Shown: in pieces, positions 1 through 7,150 of the stretch | How positions within the stretch are numbered: the stretch's first letter is position 1 | Layout: the number at the start of each line of letters is the position of its first letter | Assembly: GCA_029939635.1 (NCBI GenBank) | Contig: JAOZSN010000042.1 | Location: 1 to 19,632, forward strand | DNA length: 19,632 nt | Direction: 5' to 3' | DNA from: Deltaproteobacteria bacterium | GTDB lineage: Bacteria > Desulfobacterota > Desulfobulbia > Desulfobulbales > SURF-16 | Made by a program: the position numbers and the translations under genes | The notes under the pieces: generated by a model | Databases searched by the model: none | The model's input: the letters and a program-made list of their open reading frames with translations, nothing else | Told to the model about the DNA's origin: nothing

Positions 1-464
1 GGTAGCCACTCTGCTTTACAAAACGACGAAAATCATTGATGGTGATCACCCTGATCATAGTGGAGCTATCGATTTTTAGGTGCATATCCTAGGAAGAGGA
101 TCTGCAGGCGGATGGAAATATAGCTAAAATTAGGAAATGAGACAATTACCTGGCGTCCCACCCTGAATAATTCTTGGAGCAATTTATCCGGTTTATACAC
201 CTGCTGCAAGGTCTGACATAGAATGACATAGTCAAAGGCCTGATCGGCATAATCAACCACCTCTGTCATGATATCGCCCTGCAACACCTGCACCCCCTTA
301 CCGATGCAGATGCTGACCTTGCTCTCTGAGCGCTCAATACCACTCCCTTTAATCTTTTTCTGTCTGCTGAGATGGTCAAGCAAATCACCCTCGCAACAGC
401 CAAGATCAAGCACTGTGCTGCCCGGTTCTATCCAATCAGCAATTATCTGCAGGTCATAACGCAT
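1..464 (-). pseudogene. metW: metW methyltransferase-like pseudogene, runs off the window
   Basis: MetW-like class I SAM-dependent methyltransferase fold, which accompanies MetX in many Proteobacteria. The start is ATG at 464, four bases past the metX stop, with GGAG upstream. An open frame of 132 codons shows the N-terminal motif I (DLGC) and the family-like end FPNFSYISIRLQILFLGYAP. It stops at TAG (66-68) after KNR, where the family normally continues through a Q-L-P-Y-x-W-Y-D-T-P-N stretch. Matching C-terminal sequence (IRVITINDFRRFVKQSGY) resumes in another frame in bases 1-52, so a nonsense change and a small deletion of about 17 nt both lie near 50-68. Motif I also reads GCCEG where GCGDG is usual. 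I read this as a decayed gene; a sequencing error alone would have to explain two lesions. Confidence 0.72.
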
Positions 465-467
465 TAC

Positions 468-1397
468 TTAATCTCCACAGCATGCCACTTGGGCCAAAAA
501 ATTACTGATCATGCTGTCTTGCCGTTTATTAGGGAGAAAAAAAGCATCATGACCGCAGTTGGCAGCAATCTCACAAAAACTTACCTCCAGGCCATTTTTT
601 TTCATGGCTTTGACCAGTTGGCGCGACTGATAGGTAGGGTAAAGCCAATCCGAGGTGAAAGAAATTACCAATAACTTGGCCTTAATCTTAGCAAAGGCCT
701 CAACCTCTGAACCGTTGCCGTGCTGCTCCTTAATATCATAATAATCAGCCGCCTTGGTTATATAGAGAAATGAGTTGGCATCAAAATCAAAGGCCAGGGC
801 CAGGCCAAGATCGGGTTTGGGGCCAGCGTAATAATTGCCCCGGTTAAAATTGGGGTCTGCCATGATCGCCTGGCGGCCAATTTCGTTAAAGGCAATGGCC
901 AAGGCAGAATGGCGACTTGTGGTGGCTAGGGGGATAGCCGCCTTCATCATCTCTGGATAGCGAATGGCCCATTCTGAAACCTGCATACCACCCACCGAGC
1001 CACCAATAACGGCCAGCAGTTTACTTATCTGCAGTTCATCCACCAATGCCTTTTGCAGGGTAACCATATCGCCAATGGTAACCACGGGAAAATCTAAGCC
1101 ATAGGGCTTACCCGTGTCTGGATTGGTGCTGCCAGGGCCAACCATACTGTCCCACCAATCAGCTTTCGGGTCATTTTCACTATAATATCCCGCCACATGG
1201 GAGTCACCAGACAGGGCATGGGTAATGAAAATGGCATTGCTAGCCTGGTCATTAAGCTGCCCCAAGGTCTCGTAGGCAATGGTGATTGGCCCTAACAAGG
1301 CACCACTGGTTAATTGCAGCTCATGAGGAGGTCTGGCCGTGGTGAAAAATTTCTTCTCTACCAGGCAGCTCGAACGAGTCATATCTTTCTGGCCCAT
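468..1397 (-). pseudogene. metX: metX homoserine O-acetyltransferase with two in-frame internal deletions, probably inactive
   Basis: Homoserine O-acetyltransferase, alpha/beta-hydrolase fold, first committed step of methionine synthesis. The frame is open for 309 codons against about 370-380 in the family. Visible family motifs: THALSGDSH, GKPYGLDFPVVTIGDMV, the nucleophile elbow GGSVGG, SFTSDW with the acid residue, and the late CGHDAF histidine, so the Ser-Asp-His triad is present. Two blocks are missing. WWDSMVGPG runs straight into STNPDTGKPYG, losing about 24 residues that normally hold the DTDRYFVICSNVLGGC segment. GLALA runs straight into FDFDANSFLYI, losing about 50 residues that normally hold RMIGHITYLS and the QVESYLRYQG segment. 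One is a core strand and the other part of the lid, so activity is unlikely. ATG at 1397 lies 4 nt after the metY stop, as in an operon. A shortened but functional variant is possible but I consider it less likely. Confidence 0.75.
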
Positions 1398-1400
1398 AGA

Positions 1401-2657
1401 TTAAATTTTGGCCAAGGCCTGGTCTATGTCAGCTATGATGTCATCAACTGCCTCAATACCAATTGCCAGACGTATTAAATCAGGGGTAATAGCCAAGTCA
1501 GCCTTTGTCTGCTCAGGAAAGGCCAGATACTGTGAGGAGAATGGATGAATGACCATGGTCTTGCAGTCACCAAGATTGGCCAGATGGTAAATCTTGTCAA
1601 GTTCATTGATAAAGCTAAAACATTGTTCCTGATCCTTGAGGCCAAAGGTTAACAGAGCCCCAAAACCTTGCCAGTGAAACTGCGTAAGGGCCGGCTGCTG
1701 TGAGCTATTACTATCTAACCCGACATAATTAACCCATTGCACCGTTTGATGGTTATTTAAACATTCTGCCACCACCTGCGTATTAGCTAGATGCCTTTCC
1801 ATGCGGAGAGCCAGGGTGTCAAAGCCAAGCATGGTCAGATAGGAGTGAAAGGGGACCAGGGTGGTGCCAAAATTTATATGATGTTCACGCCAGATTTTAT
1901 CACGATAGGCCAACGGACCTTTGCGCTCAATAAAGGGAGCAAAATCAGGAAATCGCCAAGAATCCTAGTTAAAGCGGCCGCCATCAATAACCGCCCCGCC
2001 AAAGGCATTGCCATGGCCACAGAGATATTTGGTGGTGGAATGGATGACCAGGTCAGCGCCCAGCTCAAGGGGGCGACAGAGATAAGGGGTGGCCAAGGTG
2101 TTGTCTACCAGCAACGGCAGATCATGGGCGTGGGCGACTTCAGTAGCTTTGGCCAGATCAGGGACATCCATCTTGGGATTACCGATGGTCTCCAGATAGA
2201 TAAATCTGGTCTTGTCAGTGATTGCGGCTTTGAGGGCCGTCAGGTCAATTGCCTCCACCATGGTGGCCTTGATGTCATATTTGCTCAGTATATTGGAGAA
2301 CAAGACATAGGTGGACATGAACAACTAATTACCACAAACAAATTCAGCGCCAGCCTGTAACAGGGCCAGACAGGCATTAGAGATGGCTGCCATGCCAGAA
2401 CCCATGACAATTGCCCCGGCTCCAAGCTCTAAGGCCGTTAATTTTTTGCTCCAGGACAGCATTGGTAGGGTTGGTGAGGCTGGTGTAGATATGGTCATTG
2501 CTCTTACCGGCAAAGGTGGCACTTAATGCTTCAGCAGAATCATGGACATGGGCAGTAGCCTGAAAGATAGGGGGCAGCGTTGCACCCTGCCAATCCTTAG
2601 GTGACTGGCCAGCATGAATGACCTGCTGTTAAAATTCAGTTGTTTTTCAGACGACAT
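1401..2657 (-). pseudogene. metY: metY O-acetylhomoserine sulfhydrylase pseudogene (two frameshifts, two nonsense codons)
   Basis: PLP-dependent Cys/Met-metabolism enzyme that turns O-acetylhomoserine and sulfide into homocysteine. Reading from ATG 2657 (AGGAG seven bases upstream) to the stop at 1401 gives about 419 codons, the normal family length. Family segments occur in order: IHAGQSPKDWQGATLPPIFQ, NPTNAVLEQK, MGSGMAAISN, FIYLETIGNPKMDVPDL, LLVDNTLATPYLCRPLELGA, then the lysine-bearing HSTTKYLCGHG, and a C-terminal part with MVIHPFSSQY. Lesions: a one-base loss near 2630 and a one-base gain in a 6-bp A/T run (2442-2447) that restores frame, plus TAG at 2325-2327 and TAG at 1965-1967 (where FNWDSWRFPDF would be expected). 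The number and variety of lesions argue for genuine gene death over random read errors. Confidence 0.9.
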
Positions 2658-2663
2658 GGCACT

Positions 2664-2723
2664 TTCTCCTGCCTTAATATTAAAAAAGAATACAACAAAG
2701 GTAGATTAGGTAGCGCAGGAGAA
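2664..2723 (-). promoter_or_regulatory. possible hairpin sequestering the metY ribosome-binding site
   Basis: GCAGGAGAA lies at 2664-2672 on the minus strand and contains the metY Shine-Dalgarno core. Its exact complement TTCTCCTGC lies upstream in the transcript at 2715-2723. With one bulged A the pairing extends through CAC/GTG to about 12 bp. The loop is about 42 nt and A/U-rich. In a transcript coming from the upstream regulator gene, this stem would mask the metY SD. It could also act as a weak 3' stem for the regulator gene. No known riboswitch class is recognisable. Confidence 0.4.
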
Positions 2724-2727
2724 GTGG

Positions 2728-3102
2728 CTAAAGCAGATCAGCCAAAACCTTGCAGGAGCGGCATATCTCCATCTTCTCAGACCAACTGCCCATGGGGACA
2801 CCGGCACAGATGGTGCCGTTGATAAACCAGCAGAGTTTACCGGCTTGAAACTCCCAGGCCGGACATTGTTTGCGTCGTTTGCTCGGGCATTTCATTATGG
2901 TCCAACAATTCTTGAGTTTTTTATCGCTATCTCGGATGCGAGTGAGCAGAAAGAATAGCTGCCGTTCCACATGTGGCGGCACCTGCCGCCAACCCTGCTC
3001 ATAGCTGTGGATAGCCTTTACCGAGAGGCCCAACAGGGCTGCGATCTCTTTTTGAGTTTTGCCAAGGGTGGTGCGGGCTTTTAAGAATTCATCACTGTGC
3101 AC
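2728..3102 (-). CDS. XRE-type HTH regulator with Cys-rich two-CW C-terminal domain
   Basis: Small predicted DNA-binding regulator of about 124 residues. The N-terminal half is a helix-turn-helix (KTQKEIAALLGLSVKAIHSYEQG). The C-terminal half is rich in Cys and Trp in the order NCW, KCP, QCPAW, LCWF, TIC, ICRSC. This matches the small two-CW domain seen in Desulfobacterota proteins, a likely metal- or redox-responsive site (inference). I prefer the GTG start at 3102, because GGGAG sits seven bases upstream; the longer frame from GTG 3177 would begin inside the inverted repeat. The gene lies 70 bp upstream of metY on the same strand and may have been cotranscribed with it. The inverted repeat at 3160-3187 in its upstream region is a natural autoregulatory operator. 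The regulated pathway is unknown. Confidence 0.75.
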   Translation of the reverse strand: MHSDEFLKARTTLGKTQKEIAALLGLSVKAIHSYEQGWRQVPPHVERQLFFLLTRIRDSDKKLKNCWTIMKCPSKRRKQCPAWEFQAGKLCWFINGTICAGVPMGSWSEKMEICRSCKVLADLL

Positions 3103-3159
3103 GGCGTTACTCCCGTTGACATTTTTTTGATAGTAGAACGAGTAGAAGGTAAAATCACG

Positions 3160-3187
3160 ATACCACAACTGTACCACGTTGTGGTAT
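3160..3187. promoter_or_regulatory. perfect 10-bp inverted repeat, likely operator of the two-CW regulator
   Basis: ATACCACAAC (3160-3169) and GTTGTGGTAT (3178-3187) are exact inverse complements separated by 8 nt. The spacer contains a third partial copy (TACCAC, 3172-3177). The right arm overlaps the -35 of the forward promoter at 3179-3207, and the repeat also lies between the regulator and its upstream DNA. This placement fits a dimeric HTH repressor controlling both directions. Confidence 0.6.
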
Positions 3188-3207
3188 GAAATTTTTTAAA
3201 ATATAAT
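3179..3207 (+). promoter_or_regulatory. sigma70-like promoter for the 40-codon ORF
   Basis: TTGTGG (3179-3184), 17-bp spacer, and a consensus TATAAT (3202-3207). It is followed by AAGGAG at 3236-3241 and a GTG start at 3247. The -35 is embedded in the right arm of the inverted repeat. Confidence 0.55.
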
Positions 3208-3246
3208 TTTACACAAGGTGCAAAACTTTTCGACTAAGGAGCTCTC

Positions 3247-3369
3247 GTGGATAAAATAGTGTTAATTACAGGAGCGCCCCATAGCAACGGAAAACAACTG
3301 CACATTACAAAAGCACTTCATGCCTCAAGCAGTAAGTATCCAGGGAAGATCTTTTCTCAACGTAAATAA
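3247..3369 (+). CDS. putative 40-residue small protein, function unknown
   Basis: Short frame starting at GTG 3247, with AAGGAG five bases upstream, ending at TAA 3367. The product begins MDKIVLITGAPHSNGKQ, a beta-strand/glycine-loop pattern like the start of a Rossmann or P-loop protein, but it ends before any further domain. It has its own promoter with a perfect -10, so it may be a real small protein, a leader, or the surviving head of a lost gene. It is divergent from the two-CW regulator and ends four bases before the hipB -35. I do not recognise a family. Confidence 0.4.
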   Translation: MDKIVLITGAPHSNGKQLHITKALHASSSKYPGKIFSQRK

Positions 3370-3372
3370 TTA

Positions 3373-3407
3373 TTAACAAACTAAAACAAACAATGTATAT
3401 TTGTTAA
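3373..3407 (+). promoter_or_regulatory. hipB promoter with overlapping inverted-repeat operator
   Basis: TTAACA (3373-3378), 17-bp spacer, TATATT (3396-3401); each hexamer matches the sigma70 consensus at five of six positions. Inverted repeat arms TTAACAAA (3373-3380) and TTTGTTAA (3400-3407) lie over the -35 and over the -10/start region. A HipB-type dimer bound here would block RNA polymerase, the usual autoregulation of hipBA operons. Predicted transcription start is about 3407-3409, immediately before the hipB ATG. Confidence 0.6.
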
Positions 3408-3409
3408 AT

Positions 3410-3721
3410 ATGATTAACATTGACCAAGAAACATTAATAGTATTGCAAAATATGGCCCAACGATTGAAAGAGGCCAGGCTAGCCAGAAACGAAAGCCAGG
3501 AACTCTTTGCCACCCGGCTGGGCATCAGTCGCCAGACCTACAGCAAGATGGAAAAAGGTGTAACTTCAGTTGCAATTGGCTACTGGCTCATGGCATGCTC
3601 CATCCTTAATAGCCTTGATAGCTGGAAGACCATTCTCGTACCAGAAGATGATCTTTTTGCCCAATATGAACGCCAGCAACATGGTCGCCAAAGGGCTGGA
3701 AAATCAAGGACCAGGCTATGA
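3410..3721 (+). CDS. hipB: HipB-like XRE antitoxin/autorepressor
   Basis: Predicted antitoxin and DNA-binding repressor of the HipBA pair, about 103 residues. The XRE helix-turn-helix spans roughly residues 15-60 (RLKEARLARNESQELFATRL, then GISRQTYSKMEKG). The tail is short and basic (RQRAGKSRTRL). I chose ATG 3410; a TTG at 3401 in the same frame lies inside the -10/operator and is less plausible. There is no Shine-Dalgarno, and the predicted transcript start is about 1-3 nt upstream, so the mRNA may be leaderless. Its stop overlaps the hipA start (ATGA at 3718-3721). By analogy with known HipB proteins it should bind HipA and repress the operon; here that operon appears to continue into the Wadjet genes. 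Confidence 0.8.
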   Translation: MINIDQETLIVLQNMAQRLKEARLARNESQELFATRLGISRQTYSKMEKGVTSVAIGYWLMACSILNSLDSWKTILVPEDDLFAQYERQQHGRQRAGKSRTRL

Positions 3722-4941
3722 TAAAGCTTAATGTTTGGCTCACCTTGCCAGATGGACAACTCTTGCAGGCAGGAGAGTTAGTAAGCGCCACCCCCGCAGA
3801 AAACGGTGCAATCACAGGGCAATTTCGCTACCACACCTCCTACTTGCAGCATCCTGACGCCTTTGGCCTTGACCCCCTGCACCTCCCCTTACAGGCAGAT
3901 CTCTTTTCTGCCAACCGTCCCAAAGCTGGAGTCCATGCTGTTTTTGAAGACAGCCTGCCGGATGATTGGGGCCGACGCCTGCTCATCCGACGTTTTCGCA
4001 TCCCGCGACTAAAACAACGAATACCCTATCTCCTCAAGTACCAGGGAGCAGCTGGGCTTGGCGCTTTAGGTTTTGGCACTGCCCCCTTCCAACCAGTTTC
4101 CCTCAAAGCAGGAACCCATGATCTGCAACAATTATTAGACCGTACGGAAGAATTTGAAAGAGACAGTGCCATTGATGATGACCTGACGCTTCTTTTCGAA
4201 GCAGGTAGCTCGCCTGGCGGGGCACGCCCCAAGGTTGTAATAGAAGACAAAGGTATCTCCTGGCTGGCAAAATTCCCCAGCTTCCGTGACAAATTTGATA
4301 TGATTGCCCTTGAGGCAGCAACCATGGAGCTGGCGAGAATGACTGGCATCAGGACACCAGTAACAAAAATAATGCCCTGTGGGGCCAATAAGCAAACCCT
4401 GCTAGTCGAACGATTTGACCTTACCCAGAGCAACGGAAGGTGCCACATGGTGAGCATGCAGACCCTCACTGAGGCAGAGGGCTTTTACAATTTAGGCTAT
4501 TGTGATCTGGCAGATATCATTCGCAAAATTTCTTCCGTACCCAAGCAAGATTTGTATCAATTATTCCTCCAGATGATTTTCAATGTCGTCATTGGCAACA
4601 CCGACGATCACCTTAAGAATTTTTGCATGCTCCATGACGAGCAGGGCTGGCGCTTAAGCCCGGCATTTGACCTACTTCCCAACGTTGCCATGAACCGCGA
4701 ACAGCAACTCCATATTGATTGCCAATTCCAGCCAACCAGAGGCGATGCTCTGTTGCGAGAAGCGCCTAATTTTGCCATCAAACACCCCCCAAAAGCCCGG
4801 CAGATTATTAATAATAGTATAAATATTATTGCCAGATCATGGCAGCAGGTCTTCACGAAATTCAAGGTTCCTCAACACGATATTGACATTTTAAATAATG
4901 ACATCAGCAACAGAATTACCTCTTTAAGGCTGAAAAAATAA
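3718..4941 (+). CDS. hipA: HipA-family serine/threonine kinase toxin
   Basis: 407 residues, within the usual range for full-length HipA. HipA toxins phosphorylate a translation factor (glutamyl-tRNA synthetase in E. coli) and cause growth arrest; the target here is unknown. Visible parts: an N-terminal couple-type domain with the SLPDDWGRRLL motif (about residues 79-89), the Gly-rich loop GSSPGGARPK (163-172), ATP-contact lysine in WLAKFPS (K185), the catalytic loop GNTDDHLKN (293-301), and the metal-binding Asp in SPAFDLLPN (D318). All key residues are present, so an active kinase is predicted. The start overlaps the hipB stop by four bases and has AAGGA upstream. Its TAA overlaps the jetA ATG by one base (TAATG at 4939-4943), which suggests translational coupling to the Wadjet genes. 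Confidence 0.92.
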   Translation: MIKLNVWLTLPDGQLLQAGELVSATPAENGAITGQFRYHTSYLQHPDAFGLDPLHLPLQADLFSANRPKAGVHAVFEDSLPDDWGRRLLIRRFRIPRLKQRIPYLLKYQGAAGLGALGFGTAPFQPVSLKAGTHDLQQLLDRTEEFERDSAIDDDLTLLFEAGSSPGGARPKVVIEDKGISWLAKFPSFRDKFDMIALEAATMELARMTGIRTPVTKIMPCGANKQTLLVERFDLTQSNGRCHMVSMQTLTEAEGFYNLGYCDLADIIRKISSVPKQDLYQLFLQMIFNVVIGNTDDHLKNFCMLHDEQGWRLSPAFDLLPNVAMNREQQLHIDCQFQPTRGDALLREAPNFAIKHPPKARQIINNSINIIARSWQQVFTKFKVPQHDIDILNNDISNRITSLRLKK

Positions 4942-6503
4942 TGCTCCCATCAAAACCAGAGCCACCAACCACTTTTTTTGACGACCAACCCATCGCTGCC
5001 TTTGAACAAGGCCGGGCTGCTGAATTGGTTGAACGGCGCAATAGCAACCTAGGCAGGCTCTTTAGCACCGAACGTGCCCCCATTTATGTCACTATCCTCT
5101 ATCGCCTCCTCCTCTTTAAACGGGATCATGAGTTGGAGCCCCTCTATGAAGATATATTCCAGGCCGTTGAACTACCCTTAACAGAACTGGAAAAAACTGA
5201 ATACAGCACGGATCGTTTCCGCACCGACATCGACCAACTTACCAGTTGGAAGCTGCTCACCAGCCGCATTGAAAAACAACGTTTGCGAGGTTACCGTGAC
5301 AATCGGAAAAGAAAATTCCGCTTCCGCCTTAGTGGAGAAGCCGCCAGCCTGTTGCACTGGCTGGAAGATCGTCTACAAGATGACTTAGAAGAACGCAGTA
5401 CCGATGCCCGCGATCTGCTTGGTGAGGTGAGCGGGACATTAAGCGAGCTACTCCGCCTCCTGCACACTATCCGCCCAAAAGAAGATGACCAGGAGGACAA
5501 GGCCCGACGCATCATTTTTCAGCTTGGCAAGGCAGATGATCTCTGCCAGGCCATCACTGCTGGCCTGCTGGATTTAAATGGACGCTTGCTGGCCTTTATC
5601 CTGCAACGCTACCAGGCCGTAGAAGTTCGCATCATCCTCAATGAGCTTGATACCTATGTACAGGTCTTTCTCAAACAGGCATTTAGTCTGCGCCAGGAAA
5701 TCATGCCGCTTTTGCAACGCCTGCATCAACACAGCATGGGTGACAAGTTGGCCTTTGCCTTTCAAGTGATGGAAAAGGAACGTCGGCGCGCCCCCCATCT
5801 CCTCCAGGTACGCCGGGAAACATCTGGCCTGGCCATCCCCCAACGGTTAAATCGTTTCTTTGCCGACCAAGGCGGCCTTGACCTGCTGTTGCAACGCATC
5901 AATGAGGCCGCTCTGCAGGTCTGGCAAAAACTCCGCAGCCACCTGCAAGAGCTGGAAAGAAAAAACCACCGGCTGGAAGATTTACAGGCTCGCATCAATG
6001 AAATTGCCAGACTCGACCCAGCCAGGGTGCCATTAAATTTTTGCGAAAGATTATTCTCCTCTGGCCAGGGCTATTTTGATAAAAACTTCTGGGATAGCAA
6101 AGAAAAGGCAGAGCCACCCCAACCAACCCGCCGCATCAGCAAGAAAGAAAAAATTATCAAGGCCTATATTAAGCCCAAGCAGAAAGCAGATGGCCCAGTG
6201 CAGAGCATGGATGAGGCAAGATTAGCCTCCCTGGAAAAATGGCTCACCAACAAGGTGCTACCACCTCCAGCCAACGGCCAGGTGGGCAAGGGAGAATTCC
6301 ATGAATTCACTGATTTTGGGCGCATTATGGAATTAAGCCGCGCAGGAATACTGGCCAAAGGCAAGAGGCTGACCAACATCTCTCTCCACCTGCACACCGA
6401 GCCTGGACGTGACAAGCTGGAATTTGCATCCTGCCAGCTCAACACTCCAAAACTCGTCGTTAACGTACAACCCAAAAATAAAAATTCTAAAATTCCATCA
6501 TGA
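4941..6503 (+). CDS. jetA: Wadjet JetA-like kleisin subunit
   Basis: 520-residue first subunit of the condensin-like JetABC complex, by position and architecture. In Wadjet, JetA (MukF-like kleisin) bridges the SMC dimer. The N-terminal part (about 40-135) looks like winged helices: APIYVTILYRLLLFKRDHEL, a short dimer-like segment, then RFRTDIDQLTSWKLL and a basic RGYRDNRKRKFRFRLS hairpin. The middle (about 135-400) is long helices with many charged residues. A Lys/Pro-rich linker (about 385-420) leads to a small C-terminal domain. I could not match it by eye to one of the named JetA families (DUF3375 or DUF5716), so the Wadjet subtype stays open. ATG overlaps the hipA stop; the stop overlaps jetB (ATGA). 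Assignment rests largely on the neighbours. Confidence 0.75.
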   Translation: MLPSKPEPPTTFFDDQPIAAFEQGRAAELVERRNSNLGRLFSTERAPIYVTILYRLLLFKRDHELEPLYEDIFQAVELPLTELEKTEYSTDRFRTDIDQLTSWKLLTSRIEKQRLRGYRDNRKRKFRFRLSGEAASLLHWLEDRLQDDLEERSTDARDLLGEVSGTLSELLRLLHTIRPKEDDQEDKARRIIFQLGKADDLCQAITAGLLDLNGRLLAFILQRYQAVEVRIILNELDTYVQVFLKQAFSLRQEIMPLLQRLHQHSMGDKLAFAFQVMEKERRRAPHLLQVRRETSGLAIPQRLNRFFADQGGLDLLLQRINEAALQVWQKLRSHLQELERKNHRLEDLQARINEIARLDPARVPLNFCERLFSSGQGYFDKNFWDSKEKAEPPQPTRRISKKEKIIKAYIKPKQKADGPVQSMDEARLASLEKWLTNKVLPPPANGQVGKGEFHEFTDFGRIMELSRAGILAKGKRLTNISLHLHTEPGRDKLEFASCQLNTPKLVVNVQPKNKNSKIPS

Positions 6504-7150
6504 ACATCGAACTTACCAAAATGCTGGATCGAAGCGGTGACAAGGTTCGGGCAATATTAAATATCCTCATCGAAAGCCCCTGCTTTTACGCCACAGATCG
6601 CCAGGAACTATTTTATTTCTTACGCCGTCACCGCCGGGAGTTCAGTGATTTTTTCACCAAGATGTATGGCTGGCAGTTGTTGATGGATGCTAAATGCGCC
6701 AGGGTCTATAAGGGTGAATGGCATAATCCGGCCATCACACCGGCCAACCGTGCCATGTTCAATTTCCGTCGCCGGGATGAATGTCTGGCCTTTATGATGC
6801 TGCTAGAATTTTTCGAACAGCAATTAGAGGTAAACGGCATGACCGTTGAAGACCGCCTCAATCTGCGCTTTCATTTTGGAGACCTGCTCCACCACTGCCA
6901 TCGCCGCTTCCAGGAACTCTTCCCCAGCCAGCCAGGACAGTACAGCGAAGAGTATGTCCGCGCTAAAATCATCAGGCCCATCATGCCTGAGTTGGAAAAA
7001 TTCAGATTCATTAAACGAATCAAACCACCAGAAGACCTGACAACCGGGGCAGATGAACTCATCTATGAAGCCCTGCCCGCCCTTTATCATTATAACAGTG
7101 CTGCCTTAAGTCGAGTAATACCTGAACTTGAGGAGGCGACCGAAAAATGA
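6500..7150 (+). CDS. jetB: Wadjet JetB-like (MukE/DUF4194-like) subunit
   Basis: 216-residue second subunit. JetB proteins are MukE-like winged-helix proteins that bind the kleisin. The pattern fits the DUF4194/DUF2398-type layout: LIESPCFYATDRQELFYFLR followed by EFSDFFTKMYGWQLLMD, an arginine-rich FNFRRRDECLAFMMLLEFFE stretch, and a C-terminal part ending in an acidic helix (ELEEATEK). Start ATG 6500 overlaps the jetA stop in ATGA, with no separate SD, so translation probably depends on jetA. The stop overlaps jetC in the same way. It is less conserved to the eye than JetC; context carries much of the call. Confidence 0.75.
   Translation: MNIELTKMLDRSGDKVRAILNILIESPCFYATDRQELFYFLRRHRREFSDFFTKMYGWQLLMDAKCARVYKGEWHNPAITPANRAMFNFRRRDECLAFMMLLEFFEQQLEVNGMTVEDRLNLRFHFGDLLHHCHRRFQELFPSQPGQYSEEYVRAKIIRPIMPELEKFRFIKRIKPPEDLTTGADELIYEALPALYHYNSAALSRVIPELEEATEK

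Noticed and set aside
66..2327. Three TAG codons in metW and metY as possible pyrrolysine or suppressed codons
   Set aside because: They occur together with frameshifts and block deletions in the same operon, and one TAG stands where Trp is expected in MetY; gene decay explains all of it.
1791..2360. 189-codon plus-strand open frame across metY
   Set aside because: Antisense shadow of metY; its translation has no recognisable family features and the minus strand reads clearly as MetY.
3102..3177. Longer N-terminus of the two-CW regulator from GTG 3177
   Set aside because: It would start inside the inverted repeat, lacks an SD, and adds residues before the HTH; GTG 3102 has GGGAG at good spacing.
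4026..4469. 147-codon minus-strand frame inside hipA
   Set aside because: Shadow of hipA, whose kinase motifs are intact in the plus frame.
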